Shown: positions 53,852 through 62,922, counted from the stretch's first letter. The stretch: 64,000 nt of DNA from Singulisphaera acidiphila DSM 18658 (GCF_000242455.2 NC_019892.1:806001-870000), one strand, 5' to 3'. The notes: a model not told the origin generated them from the sequence alone. Made by a program: numbers and translations.

Positions 53852-54556
53852 TTACTTGCCGTAGACCTTCGACGCGGGCAGGTCGGTGACCCGCTGCGCC
53901 TGTGGCTGGTCGTAACGGATCGAGGCGTGCTCCTCGTTTTTCTTGCGCTGCCTTGCTTCGCGAAAGTCACGGCCGATCGCGGAGAAGCCAAAGAGGTGCG
54001 AGAGAATCTGGGGCCGGTTGGACCCCGCCGGTCGAATCGGCTCGGGGGCGGGGGTGACGCTGGCCTGCATCACCGAGCGATCCGTTCCGGCCGAACGGCC
54101 CGGAGCCTGGTTGGGTCGTGACTGCACGACGCCGATCGGCGACGGGTCGGACGTCGGGGCCTGGCCACCGACGACCGCATAGCCCGGTGCCGAATCACCG
54201 CCAACGACCGCATAGCCCGAAGCCGAATCCGAGACGACCACGCCCTGCTGCTGCCCTGCCTGGCAAGCTGTGCAGACGCCTCCCTCGGTCACCACGCCTT
54301 CAGTCACGATTCCTTCAGACATCACCCCTTCGGTCACCACCTGCCCGGGCAGCGATGGGGGCGGGGGAACGCTGATCCCTTGGGCTTGGAGCTGCGCCCG
54401 CTGGCATTCAGCGCAAAGCTTTTGCTTGCCGAACAGCCCCCGGCGGTGATTGTGCGGATTGCTGCCGGTCGAAGCGGGCGGATCGGCCCAGACAGCGACC
54501 GGAGTGGCCAGGGCCAGGCTAAGGACAGCCAGACCGGTGCGTGCGAGGAGGTGCAT
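53852..54556 (-). CDS. Secreted low-complexity protein with C-x2-C motifs
   Basis: The 234-aa protein has AAAGGAG five bases before the ATG at 54556. A signal peptide (about 1-24, VLSLALATPVAVWADPP) is followed by a LFGKQKLCAECQRAQLQAQG segment, short VTEG repeats (GVMSEGIVTEGVVTEGGV), a CTACQAG motif and repeats of GYAVVGGDSAPGYAVVGG. The C-terminal third (SHLFGFSAIGRDFREARQRK) is charged. The C-x2-C pairs could bind metal. No known domain. Confidence 0.7.
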   Translation of the reverse strand: MHLLARTGLAVLSLALATPVAVWADPPASTGSNPHNHRRGLFGKQKLCAECQRAQLQAQGISVPPPPSLPGQVVTEGVMSEGIVTEGVVTEGGVCTACQAGQQQGVVVSDSASGYAVVGGDSAPGYAVVGGQAPTSDPSPIGVVQSRPNQAPGRSAGTDRSVMQASVTPAPEPIRPAGSNRPQILSHLFGFSAIGRDFREARQRKKNEEHASIRYDQPQAQRVTDLPASKVYGK

Positions 54557-54907
54557 GGGAACTCCTTTCCCGAAAGCGAACCGAGTCCCCTCGGGAACGT
54601 CGGCATATAAGACGGCGGGGGGGTCGCGTCACCAATCCTCGGACATAACCCTCCCGATCCCTATTCCATGATCGACCTGACAGGCTGGTCGTCTTGCGGA
54701 AAATCCCTCGAATCGGCGCAAAGCCGTCATGAGGAAACCTGGGATCGCCGAACCGAGGCCTCGGTGGTGTCGCTACTGAACCAACGTCGAGCTTCCGGGC
54801 AGGCCCTTGAGGCCCTCCCTGAAGCCCTGGGACCGCGGGTGACCCGCCCCGCTCTTCAATCGGGAATGGAATTGCGGGCGCGCCACTGGTTTTGTCAATG
54901 CAAATGT
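54557..54907. other. Intergenic, no supported gene
   Basis: This 351-bp stretch between two minus-strand genes should hold the promoter of the 234-aa secreted protein. Plus-strand frames here lack support. Confidence 0.4.
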
Positions 54908-56197
54908 TCAGGAGAAAAGTTGCTTGACGACCTTGCCGCCGTCGACGATCTTGATCGGCCGGCCGAGCGCGCTCATGTTCTCCTTGGCCGGATCGATCTT
55001 GAGCGAGTGGCAGAAGCTGGCGAGGAGGTCGGTGACCGCGACCGGCTGGTCCTTGACCTCGGTCCCGTCGGGACTCGAGGCGCCGAGGACCTGGCCCCCT
55101 TTGATCCCGCCGCCGGCCAGGGCGATGTTGAACACGCGGGGGAAGTGGTCGCGACCTGCGTTCGGGTTGATCTTGGGGGTGCGGCCGAACTCCCCCATCC
55201 AGATCACGAGCGTCCGGTCGAGCATCCCCCTGCTCTTCAGGTCGGCCACCAACGACGCGAACCCAGGGTCAACCTGGCTGGCGTTCTTGGCGACCCCGGC
55301 GACCGTCTCCTTGTGGGTATCCCAGCCGGTGGAGCGAACCTCGACGAAGGTCACGCCCGCGTCGACCAATCGGCGGGCTAGCAGGCAGCCCTGGCCGAAG
55401 GCACTCGTGCCGTAGGCCGCGCGAACTTTGGCGTCCTCGCCACTCAGGTCGAACGCCTTCATTCGGGGCGAGAGGACCATTCCCGCGGTCTGCCGGTAGA
55501 GCGCCGTGTGATCCTTGACCCGATCGGCCCCTCCGGTCCGTTCGAAGGCCCCCTGCTCCAGCGCTTGCATCAGGCCCAAACGCCTCGAGAACCGGGCGGT
55601 GCTGACCGGCGGTACGGCGTCGGCGGGTGGTTTCGTCGGGTCCTGCACGACGAACGGCTCGAGCGAGACGCCGAGCATGCCCGCACCGATTGTGGCTCCG
55701 CCGATACTGACGATATGGGGGAGGTCGAACTTGGGATCGCCCAACTCATTGGCACTCACGCAGCCGAAGCTCGGGTGCTTGACCGTTCCCGAGGGAGGGT
55801 AACCGGTGTGGAGCTGATAGGTGGCCCGCTCGTGGTTCCCCTCCTTGTTGGTCATGGAGCGAACCAGGGCGACGTCCTTCATCACCTTGGCGGTCCGTTC
55901 CCAACCCGGCGCGATCAGGATACCGGGCACGTCGGTCTCGATCGGTTTGATGCCGCCGCCGTTGGCGTGGTCCGGTTTGGGGTCGAACGTCTCCATCTGG
56001 CTGGGCCCGCCGGCCATCCAGAGCAGGATGCAGGCCATCTGCCGTTTGCGAAGCTCTTCCGCCTGCAAGGCGAGCATGTCGGTGAAGCTGACGGTGGCCA
56101 ACCCCGCCACCCCGAGGCCGATGCCTCCCAAGAACCCTCGGCGATGGAGGACCCCCTGGCCGTTCATCGCCACTCTGACGATCGTCTTCTCGAACAT
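54908..56197 (-). CDS. DUF1501 protein with Tat-like leader
   Basis: It has 429 aa from the ATG at 56197 (GAGAGG at 9 bases). The leader LHRRGFLGGIGLGVAGLATV is Tat-like. The DUF1501 signatures are ACILLWMAGGPSQMETFDPK near 57, LVRSMTNKEGNHERATYQLH, and VIWMGEFGRTPKINPNAGRDHFP near 340, with GRDH typical. These proteins are sulfatase-like in fold. They are almost always encoded beside a DUF1549/DUF1553 gene, as here: the gap is 36 bp. The pair is strongly expanded in planctomycetes; its substrate is unknown. Confidence 0.95.
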   Translation of the reverse strand: MFEKTIVRVAMNGQGVLHRRGFLGGIGLGVAGLATVSFTDMLALQAEELRKRQMACILLWMAGGPSQMETFDPKPDHANGGGIKPIETDVPGILIAPGWERTAKVMKDVALVRSMTNKEGNHERATYQLHTGYPPSGTVKHPSFGCVSANELGDPKFDLPHIVSIGGATIGAGMLGVSLEPFVVQDPTKPPADAVPPVSTARFSRRLGLMQALEQGAFERTGGADRVKDHTALYRQTAGMVLSPRMKAFDLSGEDAKVRAAYGTSAFGQGCLLARRLVDAGVTFVEVRSTGWDTHKETVAGVAKNASQVDPGFASLVADLKSRGMLDRTLVIWMGEFGRTPKINPNAGRDHFPRVFNIALAGGGIKGGQVLGASSPDGTEVKDQPVAVTDLLASFCHSLKIDPAKENMSALGRPIKIVDGGKVVKQLFS

Positions 56198-56233
56198 AGT
56201 CGTCATCCTCTCACGTCAGGACCTGTTTCCGGA

Positions 56234-58069
56234 TCAGCGGCGAGTGATGAATTCGGTCGAGTTGATCAGGCTCCAGAGGATGTCCTCGAACGCGTCCTTA
56301 CGGTTGCCCACCTTGTCGATGTAGCGGCCGCAGGTTTGGACTTCCTTGAGGGTTGGCTCTCGGGCCAGGACACGGATGTAGATCGCGCCGAGGGCTGCGC
56401 GGTTATCCTTGGGGTTGGCGGCGAGAATCTGACCGAGCACGCTGTTGCCGCTGCCGCGCATCGCGTTGTGGAGCATCGGGCTGTTCATCAGGTAGAGGGC
56501 CTGGGGGATCGTGCCCAGGATGTCTTCATAGGGGGTCGAAGGATCCGCGCCGAAGATTGCGTTGAACCTCGCCCGTGCTCCTCCGGGGCCCCGCATCCCC
56601 TTGGTCTTGCCGACCGCCGCTTTGAGGTCCTTCGTTAGGGCGTCTTTCTTCGCCGCTTTCTCCTTGCCCGGCGCGTCCTTGGGCGGGGGATCCACGTCGA
56701 AGTTGAGCGCGTGGGCGAGCGAGTCGAGGATCTGGTCGGACCGAAGCCGGCTGGGGCAGACGGCGGCGAATGCGGTTCGGCCCGCCGCCGTGTAGGTCGA
56801 CCGGACCTCGCGCTGGTAGGCTCGGCTGTTGAGGATCGTGCGGAGGAGCCAGCGGATGTCGTAGCCCCCCTTCTGGAACTCCGAGGCGAGGACTTCGACG
56901 ACCTCCGGGGCCTTGGCGGTTCGCTCGGGGCCCATGTCGTCGACCGGGCTGTAGAACCCTTCGCCCAGGAGGATGAACCAGACGCGGTTGACGAACGCCT
57001 TGGCGAACCAGGGGTTGTCCTGGCCGGTGACGTAGTCGGCCGCCATCCCCAACCGCTCGGCCGTGGTCAGGCCGGCCGGGAGGGTCTCCCCCTTGGGATC
57101 GAGGAAGAACTTGGGCGCGACGAAGATCTTCTTCTGCGGGTCGTGCTTGTCGGGCATCGTATAGCGTGGCTTCGCTTTCGCCACGACCTCGACGACCCGC
57201 CTCTGTCCCGGGGCGGCCTTGACCACCTGTTTCCGACTCACCCCGTCGAAGTAGGCGGCAAATTCATGGAACTGCTGCCGCTTCCACGAGTCGTTCGGGT
57301 GGTCGTGGCACTGGGCGCACTGGATCTGCACGCCCAGGAAGATCCGCGAGACTTCCCCCGCGAGCTCGACCGCCTGCGTCTCATGCGACAGCGGGAAGCT
57401 GACCGCGCCGTTCTCGTCGTCGCGGCCGGTGGCCGTGATCAATTCCTTGGCGATCTCGTCCCAGGGGGCGTTCTTGGCGAACTTCTCGGCCAGCCAATCC
57501 TCGAGGTCGTTGAAACGCACCTGGTTGGCGTTCTGAGCGGTCGCCCGGAACCGGATCACGTCGCGCCAGTAGTGGGCCCAGTTCCGAGCGTAGTCGTCGC
57601 TGCGGAGCAGGTACTCGATGAGCTTGGCCCGCTTGTCCTTCTCGCGAGTCAGGACGAAGCCGCGGGTCTGCTCGGGGCTAGGGAGCTTGCCCGTCAGGTC
57701 GAGATGCACTCGACGCACAAATTCAACGTCCGTCGTTGCCTTCGCCAGGGGGACCTTGGCCGCTTCCAGGTGCTTTTCCATCAGGATGTCGAGCCCTTCG
57801 CTGGTGAGCGTCGGAATCGACACGACTTTGGCGGGGCGCTGTGGCAGCTTGCCGTTTCTCTCGGCAGCGTTTGCCTTGGCTTTGCCCTTCTTGGCGGTGG
57901 GGGTGGGATCGGCTTTCTTGACGCTGGCCACGGTCACGCTGGGCGGTTTCTCTGCCTCTGGATCTGAAGGCACTGCCGCCATTGCCAGCAGACCGGCCGA
58001 CGGCGCGACGACCAGGACCACCGCAATCACGCGGCACCACCGCGTGCCCGCCTTCCGGGAACCCGTCAT
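56234..58069 (-). CDS. DUF1549/DUF1553 secreted protein
   Basis: It has 611 aa from the ATG at 58069 (AAAGG at 9 bases). A signal peptide or anchor (CRVIAVVLVVAPSAGLLAMA) is followed by a Lys/Pro-rich linker. The DUF1549 part (about 85-300) has FVRRVHLDLTGKLPSPEQTR and VQIQCAQCHDHPNDSWKRQQ. DUF1553 (about 340-610) has NPWFAKAFVNRVWFILLGEG and LMNSPMLHNAM. The C-A-Q-C-H is part of the family signature and is not by itself proof of heme. It is the upstream partner of the DUF1501 gene. Confidence 0.95.
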   Translation of the reverse strand: MTGSRKAGTRWCRVIAVVLVVAPSAGLLAMAAVPSDPEAEKPPSVTVASVKKADPTPTAKKGKAKANAAERNGKLPQRPAKVVSIPTLTSEGLDILMEKHLEAAKVPLAKATTDVEFVRRVHLDLTGKLPSPEQTRGFVLTREKDKRAKLIEYLLRSDDYARNWAHYWRDVIRFRATAQNANQVRFNDLEDWLAEKFAKNAPWDEIAKELITATGRDDENGAVSFPLSHETQAVELAGEVSRIFLGVQIQCAQCHDHPNDSWKRQQFHEFAAYFDGVSRKQVVKAAPGQRRVVEVVAKAKPRYTMPDKHDPQKKIFVAPKFFLDPKGETLPAGLTTAERLGMAADYVTGQDNPWFAKAFVNRVWFILLGEGFYSPVDDMGPERTAKAPEVVEVLASEFQKGGYDIRWLLRTILNSRAYQREVRSTYTAAGRTAFAAVCPSRLRSDQILDSLAHALNFDVDPPPKDAPGKEKAAKKDALTKDLKAAVGKTKGMRGPGGARARFNAIFGADPSTPYEDILGTIPQALYLMNSPMLHNAMRGSGNSVLGQILAANPKDNRAALGAIYIRVLAREPTLKEVQTCGRYIDKVGNRKDAFEDILWSLINSTEFITRR

Positions 58070-58217
58070 GCCAACCATCCTTTCGGATCGAGATCAAACC
58101 CCCTTCACCGCCTCACTCCTGCTCATCCTGCTTTGTGATGACAGGCGTCGCTGAGTGATTGAACCCAAAAGCAATCATTCCGTCTCGTTTTGGCCGGAGT
58201 CGGCTCGTCTTTTTTTT

Positions 58218-58289
58218 CAAAGCAGAGGGGAAGTGCTACCTGCATTGTAGGTTGGATGCAGCCAAAAGAGAACACTTCCCCCCGCTTTG
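58218..58289. repeat. Imperfect inverted repeat with inner hairpin
   Basis: CAAAGCAGAGGGGAAGTG (58218-58235) pairs with CACTTCCCCCCGCTTTG (58273-58289) with an indel and a mismatch. CTGCAT and ATGCAG form an inner stem. It sits just after the stop of the TMEM14-like gene. T residues are on the wrong side for a classical terminator of that gene. Confidence 0.6.
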
Positions 58290-58293
58290 GGGA

Positions 58294-58647
58294 TTACAAG
58301 ACCGGTTGCAGCGGCGCGGGAGCGCCGATGACCGTCCACACGATCAGGATCATTACGACCACAAGGCTTACGACCGCCATCAGGCCGTTGGGCATAAAGA
58401 CTTTGGCTCTCAGGGCATACCGATAGCCGAAGAAAACGAACAGGAAGACCGCCAGGAGCAAGCCCAAGGGGCGTCCCCAGACGTTCCCTTGGACCGACAG
58501 TGCGAGGGCGACCAAGGCCGCCACTGCGCTGACGAGCCCTGCGATTAACGACGGCCGGCTTCGCGCTTTCACGAACCCCATGATGCCGCCCACCGCCAGG
58601 AGGATGGCGTAAATTCCGAGTGTGACGTGTCCCACGAGTGGGTACAT
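58294..58647 (-). CDS. TMEM14-like small membrane protein
   Basis: It has 117 aa from the ATG at 58647 (MYPLVGHVTLGIYAILLAVG). Four hydrophobic helices are visible: GIYAILLAVGGIMGF, SLIAGLVSAVAALVALAL, GLLLAVFLFVFFGYRYAL and MAVVSLVVVMILIVW. The Gly-rich first helix and GFVKARSRPSLIAG resemble the TMEM14/UPF0136 family of Gly-rich four-helix proteins. Their role in bacteria is unknown. Confidence 0.75.
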   Translation of the reverse strand: MYPLVGHVTLGIYAILLAVGGIMGFVKARSRPSLIAGLVSAVAALVALALSVQGNVWGRPLGLLLAVFLFVFFGYRYALRAKVFMPNGLMAVVSLVVVMILIVWTVIGAPAPLQPVL

Positions 58648-58737
58648 AATCGGTCTCGCTCTTTTCGTTTCGAGATAGGGCGTGAAAACCACGCCGGCGT
58701 TCATTCCAAAGCGGAATAGAAAAGAAAGTGCTTCAAT

Positions 58738-59430
58738 TCAAATGGGGGGCGTGGACCAGCAGGCGACCCAGCCCAGGGCTTGTCCCACATAGGGAATCGC
58801 GCGGGGCAGGTGTTCGGCGAGCTCGGGGGGGACGATCAGGGATTGCTCCCCCTCGAGGAGCAGGCCGGCCTCACGACCCGCCTGGAGATATTGCTCGATG
58901 GTGCGGTGAAACGTCGTGATCGCGCGTCGGAGACCGGTCTCGGGGTCGATGAACCGGGCGCGTTGCCCTTCGCCGGTCCGGTCGGGATGCAGGGCCGACA
59001 CGATACAGCGGCCCCCTGGTTTCATCACTCGGGCCAACTCTGCGAGGAGGCGAGGGAGATCGGCGATGTGTTCGACCACGAGCCCGAGCACGACCACGTC
59101 GAACGTGGAGGCGGGGAATGGTAAGGCACGCGGCAGGGCGTGCCGGACCCAGCAGACTTCGTGGCCGTCGCACTTCACCCGGGCTTTCGCGATCATTTCC
59201 AGGGTCAGGTCGAGCGCCCAGACCTTCGCCCCTGCGTCGGCCAGGGCCCAGGTGTGCCGGCCGGTTCCGCAGCCCAGGTCGAGCACGCGCGCCCCGCGCA
59301 GCGGGCCGAACCAACTCCTGACGACCGGCTCTTCCATCGCGATCAAGGGGTTCCCGTCGTCGTCGTAGCAGGAGGCCCAGGCGGCGTAACCCGCTTGGAT
59401 CGAAAGCTCTTCGGGGAGTTCCTGTCGCAT
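58738..59430 (-). CDS. Class I SAM-dependent methyltransferase
   Basis: The 230-aa protein has the AWASCYDDDGNPLI opening common in this group. Motif I ARVLDLGCGTGRHTWALADA (about 47-66) is followed by the acidic WALDLTLEMI, and motif IV reads FDVVVLGLVVEHIADLPRLL. MKPGGRCIVSALHPD is next. The segment GQRARFIDPETGLRRAITTF contributes to the substrate region. Substrate unknown. It lies 90 bp upstream of the TMEM14-like gene on the same strand. Confidence 0.92.
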   Translation of the reverse strand: MRQELPEELSIQAGYAAWASCYDDDGNPLIAMEEPVVRSWFGPLRGARVLDLGCGTGRHTWALADAGAKVWALDLTLEMIAKARVKCDGHEVCWVRHALPRALPFPASTFDVVVLGLVVEHIADLPRLLAELARVMKPGGRCIVSALHPDRTGEGQRARFIDPETGLRRAITTFHRTIEQYLQAGREAGLLLEGEQSLIVPPELAEHLPRAIPYVGQALGWVACWSTPPI

Positions 59431-59573
59431 GGTGGTCGGCTCAGCTTGTCGGGCGTCGGCGGATGCGCAGCCTTCATTCCAACGTCCGGTTCGGCTGTGG
59501 GCAATGGATGTTTCACTGCGGTCGACCCGGAATCGGGCGATCGGTTTGGCTTATTTTCCTTCGAAATGAAAAA

Positions 59574-59629
59574 GTGGACGCAACTTCGGCGTCCCGGTAT
59601 TTGCGGGAGGAGCCCGAGGTTGCGTCCAC
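59574..59629. repeat. 16-bp inverted repeat upstream of the methyltransferase
   Basis: GTGGACGCAACTTCGG (59574-59589) pairs with CCGAGGTTGCGTCCAC (59614-59629) with one mismatch. An inner CCCG/CGGG stem lies between them, and another 10-bp imperfect hairpin follows near 59657-59681. It lies between the stop at 59720 and the methyltransferase start, so it is either a terminator or a leader structure. Confidence 0.65.
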
Positions 59630-59719
59630 GTGCGACGAGAAGTTCGGAGCGGGTGGCCGGTGAGCCCTCGAAGGACTCACCGAGCCTTCCCGCCGTCATT
59701 CTCCATACGACTTCAACAA

Positions 59720-60160
59720 TTAGGGGTTAGCAGGGGGCGGCGGAACGGCGTCCGGCGGCACGATTGAGTCGGGAGCCGGCGGGGTGACCGGGGAGCCGAC
59801 CGGCGGCTCAACACTCAGCGGGCTGGCGTTGACGTCGGTGGGCCGGCCCAACTGGTTCTGGACCGCCGGAATCGATCCCGGTGCGGGCGGCACGGCGACC
59901 GGACCGATCGAATTCGGCTCCAGGCCCATCGCCTGCATTCGCGCTCGTTGTGCCGCGGCCTGCGAGTTGGCCATGGGGAAATTAGGACCGGGGGCGAAAT
60001 ACTGGACGTCATCATGCATGTACTTGCCCGAGGGCAGGGTCATGCCGGCATACTCGACCTGACAACCGACCGACGGAAGCAACCAGCCAATTGCCAGCGC
60101 AGCCCATGCTGCGTAGCGTTGGCGATTCCGTCGCGACGATCCCGTACGGTGGGACCACAT
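59720..60160 (-). CDS. Secreted Pro-rich protein, possible lipoprotein
   Basis: It has 146 aa from the ATG at 60160, with AAGGAGG upstream; the frame to 60280 is less likely. A signal peptide (YAAWAALAIGWLLPSVGC) ends in Cys, but the lipobox is imperfect (S-V-G-C). The mature part starts VEYAGMTLPSGKYMHDDVQY, a motif seen in planctomycete small secreted proteins. It ends in a long Pro-rich tail (PPAPDSIVPPDAVPPPPANP). Function unknown. Confidence 0.7.
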   Translation of the reverse strand: MWSHRTGSSRRNRQRYAAWAALAIGWLLPSVGCQVEYAGMTLPSGKYMHDDVQYFAPGPNFPMANSQAAAQRARMQAMGLEPNSIGPVAVPPAPGSIPAVQNQLGRPTDVNASPLSVEPPVGSPVTPPAPDSIVPPDAVPPPPANP

Positions 60161-60469
60161 CGTTTCCACCCTCCTTGGCGAAAGCGGCGGTCGATCCTGA
60201 ACCGCCGTCCGTGCATCATTTTCGACTCGATCCGAAAATCGCAACGTTTCAGGTCGTCGCGGTCGTCGGGTTTCGATCACACCTAGGAAATCGGTCGGTC
60301 AGGAGGGTCAAGCCCAATGTTTCCGCGCCAAGTCTCCAAAAGAGACACAAACGAGGGGGGCGGCGATCGGGCTTGGCCGATCTCCGAGCGTCGTTACAAT
60401 GCTCCGCTCATGAGGCCGAGGAACGGGGGTCGGGCCCGGCTTGCGATCGAGGGTTGGGGCAATTCTTTG
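60161..60469. other. Intergenic between divergent genes
   Basis: It contains the promoter regions of the Pro-rich protein and the MoeA-like gene. The MoeA-like frame is open back to 60317, but the segment before 60470 is not conserved-looking. Confidence 0.4.
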
Positions 60470-61699
60470 ATGTTGTCGTTGGCCGAGGCGCGGGCGCAGA
60501 TACTGGAGCGGGCGGAACCGGGCGAAACCATTGAGGTCTGTCTGGCCGAGGCCCTGGGGCTGGTGTTAGCCGAACCGGCCGTTGCAGATGTAGACCTCCC
60601 CCCTTTCGACCGAGCGGCACTGGACGGCTACGCTCTTCGCGCATCTGACGGGCGGGTTGAGACTCGGCTCCGGGTCGTCGGCCTGCACGACGATGACGAG
60701 TGTTCGGAACTCGAGATCAGCGCCGACGAGGCCGCGCATGTCGCGCCGGGCGACCCGATCCCCTGGGGGGCCGACGCGGTCCTGCGGTCGGACCGGATCC
60801 GCCCTGAGCCCGACCTCGGCCCCCCTCGGCTTGTCGAGGTCCTCGAACCTGTCGAGGTGGGTGAGAACCTGGTCCCCCGTGGCCACTACCTCCGTGCTGG
60901 TACCGAACTGGCCCCAGCGGGTGCTCGGGTTCGGATGGCGATGGTTGGGCTTCTCGCCGCGCAGGGATGCGTGCATCCGGTTTGTTACCGCCGGGTCCGG
61001 GTGGCCGTATTTGCGGTGGGTGACCACATGGTCGGACCGGGCGAAGCGCCCGTCATGCACCGCGAGCGCAATGCCGCCGGCGCGACGGTCGTGGCGCCTT
61101 GCCTGCGCTGGGGAGCGACCGCGCACGACCTGGGAGCGATCGCCGAGGACGACCTTGACGCCGCCCTGTCCCGTGCCTTGACGGCTCCGATCGTGGTCGT
61201 GATGGGTCGATCGACCTCCACCTTGCGGCGGGCCCTCTTACGCGCCGGGGTCGAGCCGGTAATCTCGGGAGTCTCGATTCAGCCCGGCAGTCGGATGAAC
61301 TACGGAGTCGTCGTCGGCCCCTCGGGGCGCGTCGAACACCACGTCTTCCATCTTCCGCCGAGCCCGATTGCCGCCTTGACGGTCACCAGCCTTCTTGTCG
61401 GTCCCTTGATCGCGCGACTCCAAGGGGGCTCGGCCGGTCCCCCCCCTGCCCTTCGCGCCGTCTGGACCGCTCCCCATCGTCCGACCGACGATCGCCTCTG
61501 GGCCGTTCCCGTCACTCTCGCGGTCGACGACCAGGCGCGCCTGCTCGCGACCCCCATCGACTATCGCGGCAAGGACGACCTCCTCGGCTTTGCCCGTGCC
61601 GAGGCCCTCGCCCTGCTCGCCCCCAAGAGTGGTCCTTGGCAGGGCGGCGAGATCGTCGAAGTTGCCCCCCTCGGCCCTTGGCCGCCGCACGACTCCTGA
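60470..61699 (+). CDS. MoeA-like molybdopterin molybdotransferase paralogue, degenerate active site
   Basis: It has 409 aa from the ATG at 60470 (MLSLAEARAQILERAEPGET); an ATG at 60410 is also possible. It follows MoeA order: VADVDLPPFDRAALDGYALR (about 38-57), a domain II insertion with GDPIPWGADAVLRSDR, and a central domain with VRVAVFAVGDHMV. The glycine-rich motif that usually reads GGVSVG is replaced by VVMGRSTSTLRRAL, and the GLPGNPVS motif by HLPPSPIAAL. Both are important for molybdate insertion, so catalysis is doubtful. No other molybdenum-cofactor gene is nearby. Confidence 0.85.
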   Translation: MLSLAEARAQILERAEPGETIEVCLAEALGLVLAEPAVADVDLPPFDRAALDGYALRASDGRVETRLRVVGLHDDDECSELEISADEAAHVAPGDPIPWGADAVLRSDRIRPEPDLGPPRLVEVLEPVEVGENLVPRGHYLRAGTELAPAGARVRMAMVGLLAAQGCVHPVCYRRVRVAVFAVGDHMVGPGEAPVMHRERNAAGATVVAPCLRWGATAHDLGAIAEDDLDAALSRALTAPIVVVMGRSTSTLRRALLRAGVEPVISGVSIQPGSRMNYGVVVGPSGRVEHHVFHLPPSPIAALTVTSLLVGPLIARLQGGSAGPPPALRAVWTAPHRPTDDRLWAVPVTLAVDDQARLLATPIDYRGKDDLLGFARAEALALLAPKSGPWQGGEIVEVAPLGPWPPHDS

Positions 61700-61823
61700 T
61701 CGAGCCGCCTGCTTTTGGGCGATTCTCGTTCGAGGGGAGGACAGGTTGAGCGTTCCGGGTGGCTGGGGGCCGTATGCGGACCTCAGCCACCCAGAATCTG
61801 AGCAACGTGCGGGTGACCCCGTG

Positions 61824-62651
61824 CTACGCCGGCTTGACAGCCTGGAGCGTGTAGCTGAGCGGCAGCCGCCAGGGGGCCTGGGTGAGCCGCCACTCGCCAT
61901 TGTCGAGACGCTCCATCTGGCCTGGAAGCGCATCGTACGGCACGCTGTCGTGCTCGACGAGTGCGGTGAGTGTCAGCCCCGCGTTTTGAAGAGCCGTGAC
62001 GATTTCGCCCAGGCCGTGATTCCACTCATGGGTCACGGTTGCCGTAAGCTTGGCATCGGTTTGGACATAGGTGCCATTCTGGTCCCAAACGAGGGGTTCG
62101 TCACGCTCGAAGTAAGGGTACTCCACGACGAGCAGGCCGTCTTCACGAGCCTCGCTCAATGCCCAGAGGATCGGATGCCCCTCCCGGAGGAAGAGTCTCC
62201 CGCCCGGTCGCAGTAGCCTCGCGACCACGTCGGCCCAGCGTCGGATGCTGGGGAGCCAGCAGAGCGCGCCGATGCCGGTGAAGACGAGATCGAAGTCCGT
62301 ACGTCCCAGCGCCTTGGCCGCGTCGTAGACATTCGCCTCGACGAAGTCGACCTGGGCGCCGACACTTGCTGCGAGGTCCCGGGCCTGGTTCAGCGAGGCC
62401 GGAGAGAAGTCCAGGCCGGTCATCCGAGCGCCCAGGCGGGCCAGGGAAATCGTGTCGGTGCCGATGTGGCACTGCAAGTGGACGCCGCGCAGGCCGGCGA
62501 CGTCCCCCAACCGCGGCAGGTCGAACCGGACGACGTCGCTGAGGAACGTCGGGTCGGCTCTGAAGCGGTCCAGAGCGTAGTCGGGGGAGGCCGCGTGAAT
62601 GGGAGCGCGCTCGTTCCAGTTGGCGCGGTTCACTGCCTGATAGTCGCTCAT
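61824..62651 (-). CDS. Class I SAM-dependent methyltransferase
   Basis: The 275-aa protein opens SDYQAVNRANWNERAPIHAA. Motif I is variant (RGVHLQCHIGTDTISLARLG), followed by MTGLDFSPASLNQARDLAAS and VDFVEANVYDAAKAL. FDLVFTGIGALCWLPSIRRW and LRPGGRLFLREGHPILWAL continue the core. The C-terminus has THEWNHGLGEIVTALQNAGL and WRLPLSYTLQAVKPA. The L-Q-C-H-I-G-T-D variant is characteristic of one small-molecule methyltransferase subgroup. Substrate unknown; convergent with the MoeA-like gene. Confidence 0.9.
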   Translation of the reverse strand: MSDYQAVNRANWNERAPIHAASPDYALDRFRADPTFLSDVVRFDLPRLGDVAGLRGVHLQCHIGTDTISLARLGARMTGLDFSPASLNQARDLAASVGAQVDFVEANVYDAAKALGRTDFDLVFTGIGALCWLPSIRRWADVVARLLRPGGRLFLREGHPILWALSEAREDGLLVVEYPYFERDEPLVWDQNGTYVQTDAKLTATVTHEWNHGLGEIVTALQNAGLTLTALVEHDSVPYDALPGQMERLDNGEWRLTQAPWRLPLSYTLQAVKPA

Positions 62652-62922
62652 GCCGTTTCCTTACGTCTCGACGCCGCCAGCTTTTGTCGAAAATGGCGGT
62701 TTGGTCCGTCATCGTCATGGCTCAAGAAGAGCGAGCCAAGATCGAGACAGGCCAGCAGCTTCGAAAGCAAGGTGGTTGTCCCCTGCAGTCGGCTAAAATC
62801 CTACGATAATTCCAGGCATGACCAGATGCTCCGCAGTCCAACTGCGCCAGAGCAAATCGGGCATAATCCAAGCATCATTCACCTATTTTAACGCCGCCGA
62901 AGTCCTGTTTGCAAAATACCAG
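62652..62922. other. Intergenic, no supported gene
   Basis: This 271-bp stretch, upstream of the methyltransferase, has no supported ORF. It contains CTGCAGTCGGCTAAA at 62783-62797, also present at 5819-5833 at the 3' end of an IS66-like remnant. Confidence 0.45.

Noticed and set aside
56234..58069. C-A-Q-C-H motif as evidence for a cytochrome c
   Set aside because: The motif is part of the DUF1549 family signature; no other cytochrome features are visible.
62783..62797. 15-bp match (CTGCAGTCGGCTAAA) to 5819-5833 as evidence of a second transposase remnant
   Set aside because: The upstream codons do not continue the similarity, so the match is too short to support a call.
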